Positions 1 through 9,117 of a stretch of 64,000 nt of DNA are shown here, one piece after another. The position numbers were made by a program, and so were the translations under genes. Every line of letters starts with the position of its first letter. Positions within the stretch are counted from its first letter, which is position 1. This DNA comes from Sneathiella aquimaris (lineage in GTDB: Bacteria; Pseudomonadota; Alphaproteobacteria; Sneathiellales; Sneathiellaceae), in NCBI RefSeq assembly GCF_026409565.1, contig NZ_CP112881.1:884501-948500 (forward strand). Direction: 5' to 3'. Under the pieces are notes generated by a model that saw only the letters and a list, made by a program, of their open reading frames with translations, made no database searches and had not been told where the DNA came from.

Positions 1-24
1 GAACACTGAACTGGCGACTAAAGA

Positions 25-1575
25 ATGAGTGATACGATCGAAACTGGTCCTGTGTTGGCGGCAGACGGGACACCTTTGAAGCGGAGTTTGCAGCGCTCTT
101 TGCGGCTACAAAAATTCAGAGCTTTAATGCTGATTTCGCCCCTGCTTGCTTTCATCCTGATCACGTTTATCGCGCCGATCGCAGATATGTTATTTCGCTC
201 CGTCGAAAATGAAATCGTGAGTGAAACGCTTCCGCAAACGGTCAATCTGTTGAACGCGGATGCTGCGTCTGCGCCGATTGTGCCGGGCGAAAAAACATTC
301 TCCGCCCTCTATGTGGATCTCTTCGTTGCGGTCAAAAACAAAGAACATACGCGGCTTGGGAGCCGCCTGAATTACGAACAAACAGGGGTTTCCTCGCTGT
401 TTCGTAAATCCGGCAGACGGGTTCGCCGCCTCAATGTTGAAATCTATCCAGATCAATTTGCCGCTGTTGATCCCAGTTGGACAGATGTAAAAACATGGCA
501 GATGCTGGCAGATTCTAAAGATGCAAAAGAAGAATTACCGCAATCCATGTGGGCCTATTCTTCCTGGCGCAAATACGTGATTGAAGATGGGGATGATCCT
601 CAAAAAGAGGCCCTCGCAGATTTTGTTTTTGTCGCTCTTTATAACGACCTCGTGCGTTTAGAGGGAGTATCTTCAAATGCGCTCATTCAGAAAAGCGCCG
701 CGGCGGCTGCAGATTTCAAAACCGTTGATTTTAAAGAAGCGTTCCTCAAGTTCGATAAAGAATGGGCGAGTGAAGACGTCTGGAAAACACTCCGCGTTTA
801 TTCTCCGCCTTATACTGAAGGTTACTTCTTGACAGCCGTTGATCTTAAAAAGGATTTTGACGGATATTCAGTCCGTCCGGAAAATGAGCGCCTTTATGGA
901 ACTCTTTTCCTAAGGACGCTGTTTATGTCGCTTGTGATTACCGGCTGCGCCATTTTGCTGGGTTATCCGATCGCTTGGCTTATGTCCAATCGGCCCATGC
1001 GAGAAGCCAACCTTCTGATGATTATGGTCCTGCTGCCATTCTGGACCTCCCTGCTTGTGAGGACGTCCGCCTGGAAGGTAATGCTGCAACAGCAAGGGGT
1101 GATTAACGATACGCTTGTTTGGCTTAATATTATTGACGAGGCGGGACGCCTTGTGTTGATTAATAACCAGTTCGGTACGATCGTCGCAATGACCCACATC
1201 CTGCTACCCTTTATGGTTTTGCCACTTTATTCAGTGATGCGTACAATCCCGGAAACCTATACGCGTGCCGCCAAGTCAATGGGTGCGACGAACTGGACGG
1301 CTTTCTGGCGAATATATTTTCCTTTATCTGTTCCTGGAATTGGGGCTGGATCCATTCTCGTCTTTATTCTGTCCATTGGTTACTACATTACCCCTGAAAT
1401 CGTCGGCGGCACGTCCGGTACGTTCATTTCGAACCGGATTGCCTATCATATCTCTAGTTCGCTCAACTGGGGCCTGGCCGCTGCATTGGGAACAATATTG
1501 CTGCTGGTCGTTCTGTTGCTCTACTGGGTGTATGACCGAATTGTTGGCATTGATAACGTGAAGTTGGGGGGCTGA
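25..1575 (+). CDS. ABC transporter permease, PotB-like, with large periplasmic insert
   Basis: Inner-membrane permease of a polyamine-type (PotABCD family) ABC importer. The 516-residue product has a first membrane segment at about residues 33-53, then about 230 hydrophilic residues, then the usual permease core from about residue 295. The core carries an EAA-type loop (RAAKSMGATNWTAFWRIYFP) that docks on the ATPase. Classical PotB is about 280 residues, so the extra mass is the loop after the first membrane segment, presumably periplasmic. The start follows a purine-rich stretch (TAAAGA); the 24 bases before it may hold the end of a preceding gene. The next permease follows after 4 bases, so the two form a heterodimer. 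No ATPase or binding protein is visible; they probably lie upstream of the window. Substrate is unknown: polyamine or another small cation, and possibly ectoine-related given the convergent ectoine operon (inference only). Confidence 0.88.
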   Translation: MSDTIETGPVLAADGTPLKRSLQRSLRLQKFRALMLISPLLAFILITFIAPIADMLFRSVENEIVSETLPQTVNLLNADAASAPIVPGEKTFSALYVDLFVAVKNKEHTRLGSRLNYEQTGVSSLFRKSGRRVRRLNVEIYPDQFAAVDPSWTDVKTWQMLADSKDAKEELPQSMWAYSSWRKYVIEDGDDPQKEALADFVFVALYNDLVRLEGVSSNALIQKSAAAAADFKTVDFKEAFLKFDKEWASEDVWKTLRVYSPPYTEGYFLTAVDLKKDFDGYSVRPENERLYGTLFLRTLFMSLVITGCAILLGYPIAWLMSNRPMREANLLMIMVLLPFWTSLLVRTSAWKVMLQQQGVINDTLVWLNIIDEAGRLVLINNQFGTIVAMTHILLPFMVLPLYSVMRTIPETYTRAAKSMGATNWTAFWRIYFPLSVPGIGAGSILVFILSIGYYITPEIVGGTSGTFISNRIAYHISSSLNWGLAAALGTILLLVVLLLYWVYDRIVGIDNVKLGG

Positions 1576-1579
1576 AAAT

Positions 1580-2761
1580 ATGTCAAAAAAGAAAGTAAAA
1601 CCGATTATTGCCTCTATCCAGCAGATTGCCGGCGCAGGTGCCTTTTTTGCAGGTCTGTTTGGTTTGCTGTTTGGTATGACCCAGGAAATCCCGTTGATCG
1701 GGATTGCGGGGGGCGTCATTCTTGGCGCTATCGTGTCTGTCCTGATCATCAAAGTGCTCAAAACACGGCGCATTGCTCAACTGGTCACCGTGGTTGTTGG
1801 CCTTGTTGCTGGTTATCTGCAGGCCGAGATATCGGGCGCCTTATTGGGAGGAATTTTCGGTTGGGTGTTCACCTGGTTTGTATTTTGGGTTGGAACTGGC
1901 GACTATCGCCGCAGGTTGCCTTCTTATGCTACACCGGGGCAGGTTATCTGGCATCATTCTTTTGTGGTTATCTGCTGGGCGATCTTTCTGTTCCTGATCA
2001 CACCGATTATTGTTGTGATGCCCTTGAGTTTTAATGCAGAGAACTTTTTTACATTCACGCCTGAAATGTTGAATTTTGATCCTGCGGGCTACTCATTGAA
2101 GCATTATGAAGACTTTTTCACGAATTCAGACTGGCAGGGAGCGATTAAAAACAGTTTCGCTATTGCGCCGGTTGCGACCTTGTTGTCGGTGTCCCTTGGG
2201 ACATTGGCCGCAATTGGATTAAGTCAGCCGTTCGTACCGTTCCGACGCGCGATTATGGCGATCATGATTTCGCCGATGATTATGCCACTGATTATTTCTG
2301 CAGCCGGCATGTACTTCTTCTATAGCCGTGTTGGTTTGCAGGGTACCTATTTTGGCGTTGTTCTGGCTCATGCGGCACTCGGTATTCCATTTGTGATAAT
2401 TACCGTGACTGCCACCCTTGTGGGCTTTGATCGCAGTTTGACACGCGCCGCGGCCAATCTTGGCGCCAATCCTGTCACAACGTTTTTTCGGGTACAAATG
2501 CCTTTGATTTTACCCGGTGTCGTGTCTGGAGGATTGTTCGCTTTCATTACGTCCTTTGACGAAGTTGTGGTCGTGCTGTTTGTGGGTTCTGCGGGCCAGA
2601 AAACGTTGCCTTGGCAAATGTTTACAGGCCTGCGCGAGCAAATCAGCCCCACTATTCTTGCCGTGGCAACAATTTTGGTTGTGCTTTCGGTGATGATGCT
2701 GACAACACTTGAATTACTCCGCAGACGTTCAGAACGGTTGCGTGGTTTATCACCGGGGTGA
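1580..2761 (+). CDS. ABC transporter permease, PotC-like, with N-terminal membrane extension
   Basis: Second permease subunit of the same importer, 393 residues. Residues 1 to about 120 hold hydrophobic glycine-rich segments (probably four short membrane spans) that are absent from classical PotC of about 265 residues. The permease core starts near residue 130 and contains the EAA-type loop (RAAANLGANPVTTFFRVQMP) and the conserved TSFDE sequence typical of PotC relatives. It begins 5 bases after the stop of the PotB-like gene and is followed by a strong terminator, so it is the last gene of this operon. What the extra N-terminal spans do is not known to me. Confidence 0.88.
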   Translation: MSKKKVKPIIASIQQIAGAGAFFAGLFGLLFGMTQEIPLIGIAGGVILGAIVSVLIIKVLKTRRIAQLVTVVVGLVAGYLQAEISGALLGGIFGWVFTWFVFWVGTGDYRRRLPSYATPGQVIWHHSFVVICWAIFLFLITPIIVVMPLSFNAENFFTFTPEMLNFDPAGYSLKHYEDFFTNSDWQGAIKNSFAIAPVATLLSVSLGTLAAIGLSQPFVPFRRAIMAIMISPMIMPLIISAAGMYFFYSRVGLQGTYFGVVLAHAALGIPFVIITVTATLVGFDRSLTRAAANLGANPVTTFFRVQMPLILPGVVSGGLFAFITSFDEVVVVLFVGSAGQKTLPWQMFTGLREQISPTILAVATILVVLSVMMLTTLELLRRRSERLRGLSPG

Positions 2762-2784
2762 TGTGAGCCATAGATTGAAATGAC

Positions 2785-2816
2785 AAAAAGGCCCGGTTTT
2801 ACGACCGGGCCTTTTT
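2785..2816 (+). terminator. Rho-independent terminator after the ABC permeases
   Basis: A perfect 13-bp inverted repeat (AAAAAGGCCCGGT / ACCGGGCCTTTTT) with a 6-base loop ends in a T run. It lies 24 bases after the stop of the PotC-like gene. Because the stem is flanked by A and T runs it could work in both directions. Confidence 0.93.
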
Positions 2817-3315
2817 ATTGCTTTGAACGCACATCAACAGCATCCTCGACGACTCCAAAACCCATTTTGTTGCTGGCTTTGGGGCGCTTTTACTTCAACC
2901 CTGAAAGTAAGTCTGCCGGGTCTTTTGTGTCCAGAAGTTCCGGCCGGTGGCCCTTCGCTTTTTCGCATTTACAATGGGCCGGGTATCGGGTCTTTTTCCG
3001 GGTGATTTTGCAAAAGCGAACCCGGAACCCGCCTTATACTCATTGAGCATGGCGCGTCAGCATTCAGAGGGCTTACTGGTGTCCTGGTCCGACTACAGGT
3101 TTTGCCTGACATGGCATTTGAGACGCCACTGTTGCGGTAGCTCGCCTTTTCCCATGTTGAGCGCCTATAGAAGAAAAAGGGTATTCAGTACGCTCCGGCT
3201 GGCGTAACACAGCACTCGGGCAGGCCCGTTGTTGCAGTCCGCCTCTTTAGGATTGATCTGTTTTGCTACAGACGTGATGAAGGCGTTTCGTTGTGCTCGG
3301 AGTAAGAGGCAGGGC
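2817..3315. other. About 500 bp without a convincing gene
   Basis: The stretch lies between two facing terminators. Plus-strand open frames here have unlikely composition and no recognisable motif. On the minus strand a 51-codon frame (2895..3050) is basic and tryptophan-poor; the same frame continues upstream past two in-frame stops, which might be a decayed small gene. No ribosome binding site supports it. I see no RNA family that I recognise. Confidence 0.5.
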
Positions 3316-3349
3316 AAAAAAAAGCCCGCGAAAGAAAAATCGCGGGCTT
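3316..3349 (-). terminator. Rho-independent terminator of the ectoine catabolic operon
   Basis: Read on the minus strand, a 10-bp stem (AAGCCCGCGA / TCGCGGGCTT) with an 8-base loop is followed by eight T. It lies 20 bases beyond the doeD stop codon. Confidence 0.93.
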
Positions 3350-3368
3350 CGTATCCGGATCGTGTTAA

Positions 3369-4745
3369 TCAGGCGCCGCTGAATACTTCTGTGATGGCTT
3401 CGTTCATGGCGCCTACGATGGTATCCGCTTCTTCTTTTGTGAGACATAGCGGAGGGGCAAATCCAAGAATATCACCCTGCGGCATCGCCCGTGCAATGAC
3501 GCCGCGTTTTAGAAGCGCAGCAGCAATTTTGGGTCCGGTCATAAGTGAAGGGTCAAGGAATGTTCTTTTTTCCTTATCTGCAATTAACTCAACAGCGAGC
3601 ATAAGACCTTCTCCGCGAACATCACCGACATTGGCATGTTCACCGATGGCTTTTTCCATTTGCTGTTTAAAATAGGGTCCAACATCGCCCGCGTTATCCA
3701 CAAGGCCCATGCTGTCGATGAGTTTCAGGTTGGCTACACCTGCAGCTGCACAAACCGGATGGGCGGAATAAGTCCATCCATGCCCAATTGCGCCAAATTC
3801 ATCCGTTCCCTGCTCCAGAACTTTCCAGACTTTTTCAGAAACAATAGACGCTGACAATGGGGCATAAGCGGACGTAAGGCCTTTGGCAGAGGTGATGATA
3901 TCTGCTTCGATACCGTAATGATCAGATCCAAACATGGATCCCAAGCGACCAAAGCCTGTAACAACTTCATCGGCAATCAGGAGAATATCGTACTTTTTAA
4001 GAACAGGCTGAATAGCGTCCCAATATCCAGCTGGCGGCGGAACAAGGCCACCTGTTCCCAGAACGGGTTCGCCGATAAAGGCAGCAACAGTGTCCGGCCC
4101 TTCTTTCAGGATCAGCGCCTCCAGACTATCAGCACACTGCTTTGAAAATTCTTCTTCGCTTAAGCTCAAATCGTCGCGGCGATAGTAATAAGGGGCATCT
4201 GTGTGAACAACCTGAGAAAGCGGTAAGTCAAATTTCTTGTGGAACAGTTCCAAGCCTGTCAGGGATCCGGTCATCAGGCCTGATCCGTGATATCCTCTCC
4301 AACGCGAGATGATTTTCTTCTTTTCGGGTCGCCCCAGAACATTATTGTAATACCAGACAAGTTTGATGTTTGTTTCGTTTGCATCGGACCCTGACAAGCC
4401 ATAATAGACTTTGCTCATGTTGTCAGGAGCCCGGTCGATGATCATTTTGGAGAGCGTAATAGAGGCTTCAGTTCCATGCCCTACATAAGAATGATAGTAG
4501 GCCAATTCTTTTGCTTGCGCGGCGATTGCATCAGAAATTTCGGTGCGCCCATATCCCACATTAACGCAATAAAGACCGGCAAAAGCGTCAAGCAACCTAT
4601 TTCCGTCTCTATCTTCGATATGAACACCAGATCCGCCGGTCACAATCCGGTTGGCAAGGTCGCCGCGGGCAAATTGTGCCAGATGCGTAGACGGGTGAAA
4701 AAAGTTTTCCCGATCCCATTTACTGAGTTGATCATTTGTAAGCAT
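3369..4745 (-). CDS. doeD: Class III aminotransferase, probable diaminobutyrate transaminase DoeD
   Basis: A 458-residue PLP enzyme of the omega-amino acid aminotransferase family. Visible landmarks are the DEVVTGFGR motif (Asp259 binding the pyridine nitrogen) and Lys288 in ITSAKGL, which should form the Schiff base. Length is normal. By itself the sequence would suggest a putrescine or beta-alanine type transaminase. Its place as the last gene of an operon with doeA, doeB, doeX and doeC points to conversion of L-2,4-diaminobutyrate to aspartate beta-semialdehyde. The start is preceded by a clear AGGAG site. It follows doeC by 29 bases. Confidence 0.85.
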   Translation of the reverse strand: MLTNDQLSKWDRENFFHPSTHLAQFARGDLANRIVTGGSGVHIEDRDGNRLLDAFAGLYCVNVGYGRTEISDAIAAQAKELAYYHSYVGHGTEASITLSKMIIDRAPDNMSKVYYGLSGSDANETNIKLVWYYNNVLGRPEKKKIISRWRGYHGSGLMTGSLTGLELFHKKFDLPLSQVVHTDAPYYYRRDDLSLSEEEFSKQCADSLEALILKEGPDTVAAFIGEPVLGTGGLVPPPAGYWDAIQPVLKKYDILLIADEVVTGFGRLGSMFGSDHYGIEADIITSAKGLTSAYAPLSASIVSEKVWKVLEQGTDEFGAIGHGWTYSAHPVCAAAGVANLKLIDSMGLVDNAGDVGPYFKQQMEKAIGEHANVGDVRGEGLMLAVELIADKEKRTFLDPSLMTGPKIAAALLKRGVIARAMPQGDILGFAPPLCLTKEEADTIVGAMNEAITEVFSGA

Positions 4746-4774
4746 TGATTTCTCCTGATTTTAGGGCAACGGGC

Positions 4775-6265
4775 TTAGGCCCAGTCGCGACAGACATATT
4801 TAATATTTGAAAAAGCCTCTATCCCGTGGCGAGACCCTTCTCGGCCAAGTCCGGATTGTTTCATACCGCCAAAGGGAATAGGGGCGCCGGTCACTTTTGT
4901 TCGATTAACGCCGACCATGCCAAATTCCAGTTGTCGGCTCAGTCGGTAAATCCGTGACGGATCTTTTGTATGCAGGTACGCCATCAGACCATATTCCGTG
5001 TCGTTGGCCAGATTGATAACTTCTTCTTCTGTGGAAAAGGAGGCAATCGGGGCAACCGGACCGAAAGTTTCTTCAAGCATTATTTTTGCGCCGTTGGGCA
5101 CATCGGCTAAAACGGTGGGTTCAAAAAATAATGGGCCAAGTGCCATTTGATGCCCCCCGCACAGTAGAGTGGCACCGGCTTTTACGGCGTCGTGCACATG
5201 ATCCAGTTGTTTATCAACTGCCTGGCTGTTCATCAAAGGGCCAATCTCAGGATCGTCAACACCTTGCCCGACTGAAAGCGTCTTGACCTTCTGGGTAAAT
5301 TTCTCGCAAAATTCATCATAAACGGCAGCTTGAACATAAAATCGATTAGCCCCCAGGCAATCTTGGCCGGAAGTGGCAAATTTGGCCTTTATGCCTTCCT
5401 CGACAGCCTTATCCAGATCACAATCTTCAAAGACAATAAACGGCGCATGTCCGCCAAGTTCCAAACTCAGACGTTTGATGGTTGGCGCGCATTGTTGGTA
5501 GAGAAGGCGCCCGATTTCAGTTGAGCCGGTAAAAGAAAGGGCCCGGACTCTTGTGTCCTTGGTCCATTCCCCCACAATTTCTGCAGGCTCGCCCGTAATG
5601 ACATTGAACACGCCTTCAGGGAACCCGGCGCGTTCTGCCAATTCCGCCAGCGCCAATGCTGAAAATGGTGTTTCTTTTGACGGATGTATGATCACAGGGC
5701 AACCAACGGCAAGAGCCGCAGCAGCTTTTCGGGTAATCATAGCATTTGGAAAATTCCAGGGCGTGATCAATGCGGCAACACCGACGGGCTCCAGCCAAAC
5801 TTCTACTTCAGCATTATGAAGATGAGAGGTGATCCCCAGTATATCTGTTCGCTTTGCCTCTTCGGCGAAAAACTCGATGAACGAAAGGCCATAGTCGATT
5901 TCACCACGAGACTCTGATATCGGTTTGCCCTGCTCTAGCGTCATGATGAGGGCAAGGTCCTCTTTATGCTCCTTGATAAGCTGGTACCACCGGCGTAAAA
6001 TCTCTGCGCGTTCCTGAGGAAGGCGGGCTGCCCAATCCTTGAATGCCTTTTGTGCGCCGTCGATTGCCTCAACGCTCTCTGCGGCACTCAGGCCAGGGAC
6101 TGATCCGATCCAATCGCCATTTGCCGGGTCGGTAACGTCGATGACATTGCCTGAGCGAGCAGAATGCCATTTTCCAGCACTGTAAGAAAACTCCCTCAAG
6201 AGTTTAGGGTCTTTTAATTGATCCAGTTTTTTGGATCGCGACAAATTCTGACTTAATTCGTTCAT
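4775..6265 (-). CDS. doeC: NAD(P)-dependent aldehyde dehydrogenase, probable DoeC
   Basis: A 496-residue aldehyde dehydrogenase of the succinate-semialdehyde dehydrogenase (GabD) type. Visible are the substrate-channel motif PWNFP (169-173), the cofactor loop FTGSTEIG, the general base Glu269 in LELGG, and the catalytic Cys303 in SGQDCLGANR. Annotators often call such proteins GabD. In this operon its likely substrate is aspartate beta-semialdehyde made by DoeD, giving aspartate, the last step of ectoine breakdown. The upstream gap to doeX is about 158 bases, long enough for an internal promoter. Assignment to DoeC rather than GabD is by context. Confidence 0.83.
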   Translation of the reverse strand: MNELSQNLSRSKKLDQLKDPKLLREFSYSAGKWHSARSGNVIDVTDPANGDWIGSVPGLSAAESVEAIDGAQKAFKDWAARLPQERAEILRRWYQLIKEHKEDLALIMTLEQGKPISESRGEIDYGLSFIEFFAEEAKRTDILGITSHLHNAEVEVWLEPVGVAALITPWNFPNAMITRKAAAALAVGCPVIIHPSKETPFSALALAELAERAGFPEGVFNVITGEPAEIVGEWTKDTRVRALSFTGSTEIGRLLYQQCAPTIKRLSLELGGHAPFIVFEDCDLDKAVEEGIKAKFATSGQDCLGANRFYVQAAVYDEFCEKFTQKVKTLSVGQGVDDPEIGPLMNSQAVDKQLDHVHDAVKAGATLLCGGHQMALGPLFFEPTVLADVPNGAKIMLEETFGPVAPIASFSTEEEVINLANDTEYGLMAYLHTKDPSRIYRLSRQLEFGMVGVNRTKVTGAPIPFGGMKQSGLGREGSRHGIEAFSNIKYVCRDWA

Positions 6266-6423
6266 GGTCCACTCCGCTCATTCTCGACTGCGCGAATAAT
6301 AGAAGAATTTGCATAGTGTATGTATTTATAGTCCGCCTCATATTCAGTGAAGAATTCTCTAAAGGCGCAAAAAAAGAGAGAAACTATCGGAAGTCAAAAA
6401 GAGGGACGAAAATCGAACGAAGT

Positions 6424-6903
6424 TTACAGCGCGCCAAAGATTGAAAAGGGGTTGGTCGATCCGTTTTTGACCGGTTTTGTGACGACGTATGTGTAGTAGC
6501 GCCGCAAGCCGATATCTGCTTCCAGCATTTCATCCACTTTGCGTTGATAGTCATCGACACTGGCGCAAACCAGCTTCAGGAAATAATCTACTCCACCGCC
6601 AACGGCCCAGCAATCAGTCACTTCATCAATTTCCTGAATAGCCTTTTCGAACCGATCAAAGTCTTCTGCCCGGTGGCTCGAAAGTTCCACCTGCATGAAA
6701 ATTGTTGCTGTGGGGCCAAGCTTTGTAAGGCAAAGCCGGGCCCCATAGCCTTCAATAATCCCAATTTCTTCCAGCCGTTTTAACCGTTCCCAACAGGCCG
6801 TTGGTGACAGGTTGACCTGAGCGGCCAGCTGGTTTTTTGGAATACGACCATCTTTTTGCAAAACGCGCAGAATTTTCAGGTCGCGATCATCTAGCTTATT
6901 CAT
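6424..6903 (-). CDS. doeX: AsnC/Lrp-family regulator of ectoine catabolism (DoeX-like)
   Basis: An Lrp-type transcription factor: an N-terminal helix-turn-helix (LDDRDLKILRVLQ onward, about residues 3-55) and a C-terminal RAM ligand-binding domain. I chose the ATG at 6903, giving MNKLDDRD like most family members (159 residues). A GTG at 6924 in the same frame overlaps the doeB stop (TAGTG) and would add seven residues. The gene sits inside the operon, directly after doeB. DoeX in Halomonas is an AsnC/Lrp regulator of ectoine degradation genes; a ligand among the pathway intermediates is likely but not shown by the sequence. Confidence 0.85.
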   Translation of the reverse strand: MNKLDDRDLKILRVLQKDGRIPKNQLAAQVNLSPTACWERLKRLEEIGIIEGYGARLCLTKLGPTATIFMQVELSSHRAEDFDRFEKAIQEIDEVTDCWAVGGGVDYFLKLVCASVDDYQRKVDEMLEADIGLRRYYTYVVTKPVKNGSTNPFSIFGAL

Positions 6904-6923
6904 TTCAACTCGATATCTTGGCA

Positions 6924-7913
6924 CTACACTTTTAGAGCAACAACGCCGACAATATCTCCCATAGCGATTAAGCCCGGAAAGTGCCGAGCGGCAAAGACCC
7001 CATCGATCTCACTGTGATACTCTGTCACGGTGCCATTTGTCCGATCTATATCATGAACACGGGCAATCAGCTGACCAAAAGTCACCTCCTCGCCAAGCTC
7101 AACGCAATATTCAATTAAACCAACGCTTTCGCTATAAACGAAGCATCGATGATCCGGCATATCCAGGTTCACTGTTTCGGAAATGTCTGGCTCGCCCTTT
7201 AGAACACCGGCATGGCGAAGTAGATTGGAGACGCCTTTTTTGGCTATAGAAATCGTTTCGGCAGAAGCCGTGCCCCCGCCGCCAACTTCTGTGGAAATAA
7301 AGACCTTTCCCATTTCCTCAGCCGCGGTGTCATACATCCCAACGGAATCGACCTCTAGCAACATAATGGAATAGGGTGCATTAAAAGCCTGCATGGCTGC
7401 AACGCATTGTGCCTGCAGCTCTTTACTTTCGAGCACATGAGCCGCACAGAAAGGCACAAAATCCAATGTTTTTCCGCCTGAATGAATATCCAGAACATAA
7501 TCCGCCAAAGGCAGCAATGTCCGTTGAAAATAGTCTGCAATTTTTTCGGTTACTGACCCCGCAGGGTTTCCGGGAAAAACCCGGTTCATATTCCGATTAT
7601 CAATGGGTGACGTGCGGCGGGCCCCTTTGAAAGCAGGGTAATTCATGGCAGGAATAATAATGACACGGCCATTTACATCTTTTGCGTCCAGCTTTCCAGC
7701 AAGATCGAAAAGGGCAATGGGACCTTCATATTCGTCGCCGTGATTGCCACCGGTCAAAAGAACCGTTGGTCCTTCACCCTTTTTTACAACGGTTATGGGG
7801 ATCATGATTGATCCCCAGGCAGAGGCATCATGAGAATAGGGTAACTTGAGGAAGCCGTGTTGAGTGCCTTCCTGATCAAAATCAACGGTTGCCGTTATTG
7901 GATTTGCACGCAT
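6924..7913 (-). CDS. doeB: N-alpha-acetyl-L-2,4-diaminobutyrate deacetylase DoeB
   Basis: A 329-residue member of the succinylglutamate desuccinylase/aspartoacylase family of zinc hydrolases. The metal-binding motif GGNHGDEYEGP (His and Glu ligands) and a second His in DIHSGG are present. DoeB removes the acetyl group from N-alpha-acetyl-diaminobutyrate, the product of ectoine hydrolase, giving diaminobutyrate and acetate. It follows doeA by 4 bases, with an AAGG ribosome site close to the doeA stop, and its own stop overlaps the alternative GTG of doeX. Strong tandem context with doeA makes this assignment firm. Confidence 0.9.
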   Translation of the reverse strand: MRANPITATVDFDQEGTQHGFLKLPYSHDASAWGSIMIPITVVKKGEGPTVLLTGGNHGDEYEGPIALFDLAGKLDAKDVNGRVIIIPAMNYPAFKGARRTSPIDNRNMNRVFPGNPAGSVTEKIADYFQRTLLPLADYVLDIHSGGKTLDFVPFCAAHVLESKELQAQCVAAMQAFNAPYSIMLLEVDSVGMYDTAAEEMGKVFISTEVGGGGTASAETISIAKKGVSNLLRHAGVLKGEPDISETVNLDMPDHRCFVYSESVGLIEYCVELGEEVTFGQLIARVHDIDRTNGTVTEYHSEIDGVFAARHFPGLIAMGDIVGVVALKV

Positions 7914-7917
7914 GGGC

Positions 7918-9099
7918 CTAACCTTTAATCATGAGTTGGCGGGGAACCGACGCGAGAAGTTCAACGTCCCCTTCAGTGATAACAATACTTTCTGTTGTCT
8001 CCAGGCCCCAATTGTCCATCCATAGGCCGGTCATGAAGTGAAATGTCATGCCAGGAACAAGTTCTGTTTTGTCCCCGGACCGCAAGCTCATTGTTCGTTC
8101 GCCCCAATCCGGGGGGTAACTCAGACCAATCGGATAACCTGTTCTGCTGTCTTTGAAAATACCGTGCTTTTTGAGAACTCCAAAAAACGCATGGGCAATA
8201 TCTTCACATAAATTACCGGCTTTGGCTTTTTCAAGCCCCGCTTCCATTCCTTCCTGGATCGCCTTGTCAGCATCCATAAAGGTCTGAGACGGCTTTCCTA
8301 AAAAGATGGTGCGGGATAAGGGGGCGTGGTAGCGCCGATAACAACCTGCAATTTCGAAGAACGTTCCCTCTCCTGTTCTAAGGGGTTTATCGTCCCAGGT
8401 TAGATGCGGGGCCGCCGCGTCTTCTCCAGAGGGAAGAAGGGGAACAATAGCCGGGTAATCGCCGCCAAATCCGTCTACCCCGCGGATGCCCGTCTCGTAA
8501 ATTTCAGCGACCAGATCGTTCTTTCGCATCCCTGGCTCAATAACATCAAAAATCCGTTCATGCATTTTCTCGACAATTTTGCCGGCCCGGCGCATGTATA
8601 TCAGTTCCTGCTGCGATTTTACGGCGCGGCACCAGTTAACCAGTGAGTTGGCGTCGATGAACGTGGCGTTTGGCAGGTGTTTTACCAGCGATAAATAGGC
8701 GGCGGCTGAAAAATAATAGTTGTCCAGCTCAACACCAATTTTCTTATTGCCATATCCTCGGTCATTCAAAAGACCACTTAAATAGTCCATCGGATGACGT
8801 TCTGTGGTTTGAATGTAATTCTCGGGATAGAATTCGACATATTCATCTGACATGAAAACGGTCCGTCGGGCGCCATTGGCGTCCTGTTTACGGCCATACC
8901 AAAATGGTTCTGCATCGATGGGCAGAACAACGCATTGGTGAACGTAAAAAGACCACCCATCATAGCCGGTTAGCCAAGCCATATTGGAAGGGTCTGTGAC
9001 AATTAAAACGTCAATCCCTTTTTCCGCCATTTGCGCACGCGCTTTTGTGAGGCGGGATCGGTATTCGTCAACTGAAAAAGGTAGATCAATGCCCGTCAT
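7918..9099 (-). CDS. doeA: Ectoine hydrolase DoeA (M24 peptidase fold)
   Basis: A protein of 393 residues with an N-terminal creatinase-like domain and a C-terminal pita-bread (M24) domain. DoeA opens the ectoine ring to N-acetyl-diaminobutyrate in the cytoplasm. I place the start at the ATG at 9099 because GGAG lies six bases before it; the in-frame ATG at 9111 has no ribosome site. The conserved stretch around RRYHAPLSRT and the C-terminal TTESIVITEG resemble other ectoine hydrolases. It lies between eutC and doeB in a tightly packed operon. Xaa-Pro peptidase would be the generic alternative name, but context rules strongly for DoeA. Confidence 0.9.
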   Translation of the reverse strand: MTGIDLPFSVDEYRSRLTKARAQMAEKGIDVLIVTDPSNMAWLTGYDGWSFYVHQCVVLPIDAEPFWYGRKQDANGARRTVFMSDEYVEFYPENYIQTTERHPMDYLSGLLNDRGYGNKKIGVELDNYYFSAAAYLSLVKHLPNATFIDANSLVNWCRAVKSQQELIYMRRAGKIVEKMHERIFDVIEPGMRKNDLVAEIYETGIRGVDGFGGDYPAIVPLLPSGEDAAAPHLTWDDKPLRTGEGTFFEIAGCYRRYHAPLSRTIFLGKPSQTFMDADKAIQEGMEAGLEKAKAGNLCEDIAHAFFGVLKKHGIFKDSRTGYPIGLSYPPDWGERTMSLRSGDKTELVPGMTFHFMTGLWMDNWGLETTESIVITEGDVELLASVPRQLMIKG

Positions 9100-9117
9100 G
9101 ACATTCTCCATGAAAAA

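Noticed and set aside
1324-1773. Long minus-strand frame opposite the ABC permease genes
   Set aside because: It is antisense to two well-supported genes, has shadow-type composition and no start context.
2895-3050. 51-codon minus-strand frame with basic composition, and an in-frame continuation upstream past two stops
   Set aside because: No ribosome site, no recognised family, and two stop codons interrupt the longer frame. It may be a relic but cannot be supported as a gene.
4775-6265. Annotation as GabD (succinate-semialdehyde dehydrogenase)
   Set aside because: Sequence alone would allow it, but the operon context with doeA, doeB and doeD makes the aspartate-semialdehyde role more likely.
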